Shown here: piece by piece, positions 63,725-64,000 of the stretch
How the letters are laid out: every line of letters starts with the position of its first letter
Numbering within the stretch: the stretch's first letter is position 1
From: Synanceia verrucosa
Taxonomy: Eukaryota; Chordata; Actinopteri; Perciformes; Synanceiidae
Length of the DNA: 64,000 nucleotides
Reading direction: 5' to 3'
Assembly (NCBI GenBank): GCA_029721515.1
Contig: CM056568.1
Location: 1,984,001 to 2,048,000, forward strand
Made by a program: the position numbers and the translations under genes
The notes under the pieces: model-generated
Database searches by the model: none
What the model was told of the DNA's origin: nothing
What the model saw: only the letters and a program-made list of their open reading frames with translations

Positions 63725-64000
63725 CAATAACTTCTGGTGAACAGTTATTACACAAAACCTGAGCTTGCTCTCTGTGCTTTGTTAATGGAAAGTTTATCAC
63801 AATGTGAAGTGCTAAGAATCCCTGGTGTCCACCCAACACCACCATGGTGAATATGTTTGTCTGATATGTCTCTCTGCTCATTCTATTTATGATTAAGGTG
63901 TAGATAGGTGTATGATAGACACACCACTAGTGTATGCAGTGATGGGCAGTAACACATCCCAATTCCCAGTCCCAATTCGTATTTAATTTCTTTTAATTCT

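Overview
The window looks like non-coding nuclear DNA of a percomorph-type teleost fish. It is AT-rich, full of (CA)n, (TG)n and (TA)n microsatellites, and densely seeded with transposon families typical of ray-finned fish: tRNA-headed SINEs with a GATGG tail or a TAAATGG tail, Rex3/RTE and L2-type LINEs, Ty3/Gypsy and DIRS/Ngaro retroelements, Tc1/mariner, Harbinger, hAT-like elements and many MITEs. I found no host protein-coding exon, rRNA, snRNA or CRISPR that I can defend. Every open frame I recognise belongs to a transposon and every one is broken. The only tRNA-like sequences are SINE heads.

Layout. 0.1-2.0 kb: a strongly strand-biased G/T minisatellite of 6-7 bp words, with a 51-bp higher-order repeat, split by a minus-strand SINE. 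6.6-8.6 kb: a Harbinger element with Myb-like protein remnants, a foldback MITE lying between its two parts, then a (TA)n run and a full-length SINE. 9.4 kb: a MITE with a 9-bp target duplication. 11.9-12.4 kb: an intact foldback MITE of the 6.7-kb family. 15.0-16.6 kb: two L2-type LINE pieces in opposite orientation. 17.9-18.7 kb: a dispersed repeat carrying a clean 420-bp insertion whose empty site survives in a second copy near 44.15 kb. 22-24 kb: a dead Tc1 transposase, a Tc1-type MITE and three SINE pieces. 28.0-28.6 kb: a local duplication offset by 447 bp. 29.5-30.7 kb: three SINEs. 32.3-33.6 kb: a collapsed Ty3/Gypsy element. 39.6-41.1, 43.0-44.8 and 50.6-51.1 kb: repeat-family members with internal insertions. 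45.8-47.6 kb: a hAT remnant, a LINE split by a SINE and a MITE fragment. 48.6-49.2 kb: a dead DIRS/Ngaro recombinase. 52.4-53.0 kb: a Rex3 copy with internal deletions. 54.7-57.3 kb: a nested stack in which a Gypsy-like gag is cut four codons after its start by a TIR transposon, that transposon holds another repeat, and a SINE sits in the LTR-like 5' region. 59.5 kb: a 52-bp minisatellite. 62.0-62.9 kb: a TTAA-flanked element abutting a truncated SINE.

No genes work together here. The readable content is a chronology of insertions. The best-supported observations are exact target-site duplications, one paralogous empty site, an ordered nest of elements, and three short-loop inverted duplications that match no element I recognise. 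The long stretches between are non-repetitive to my eye and could be intron or intergenic DNA. Two of them (51.8-52.1 and 63.1-63.3 kb) have TAATTA-type motif clusters and are the best guesses for conserved regulatory DNA, which only a cross-species alignment could test.
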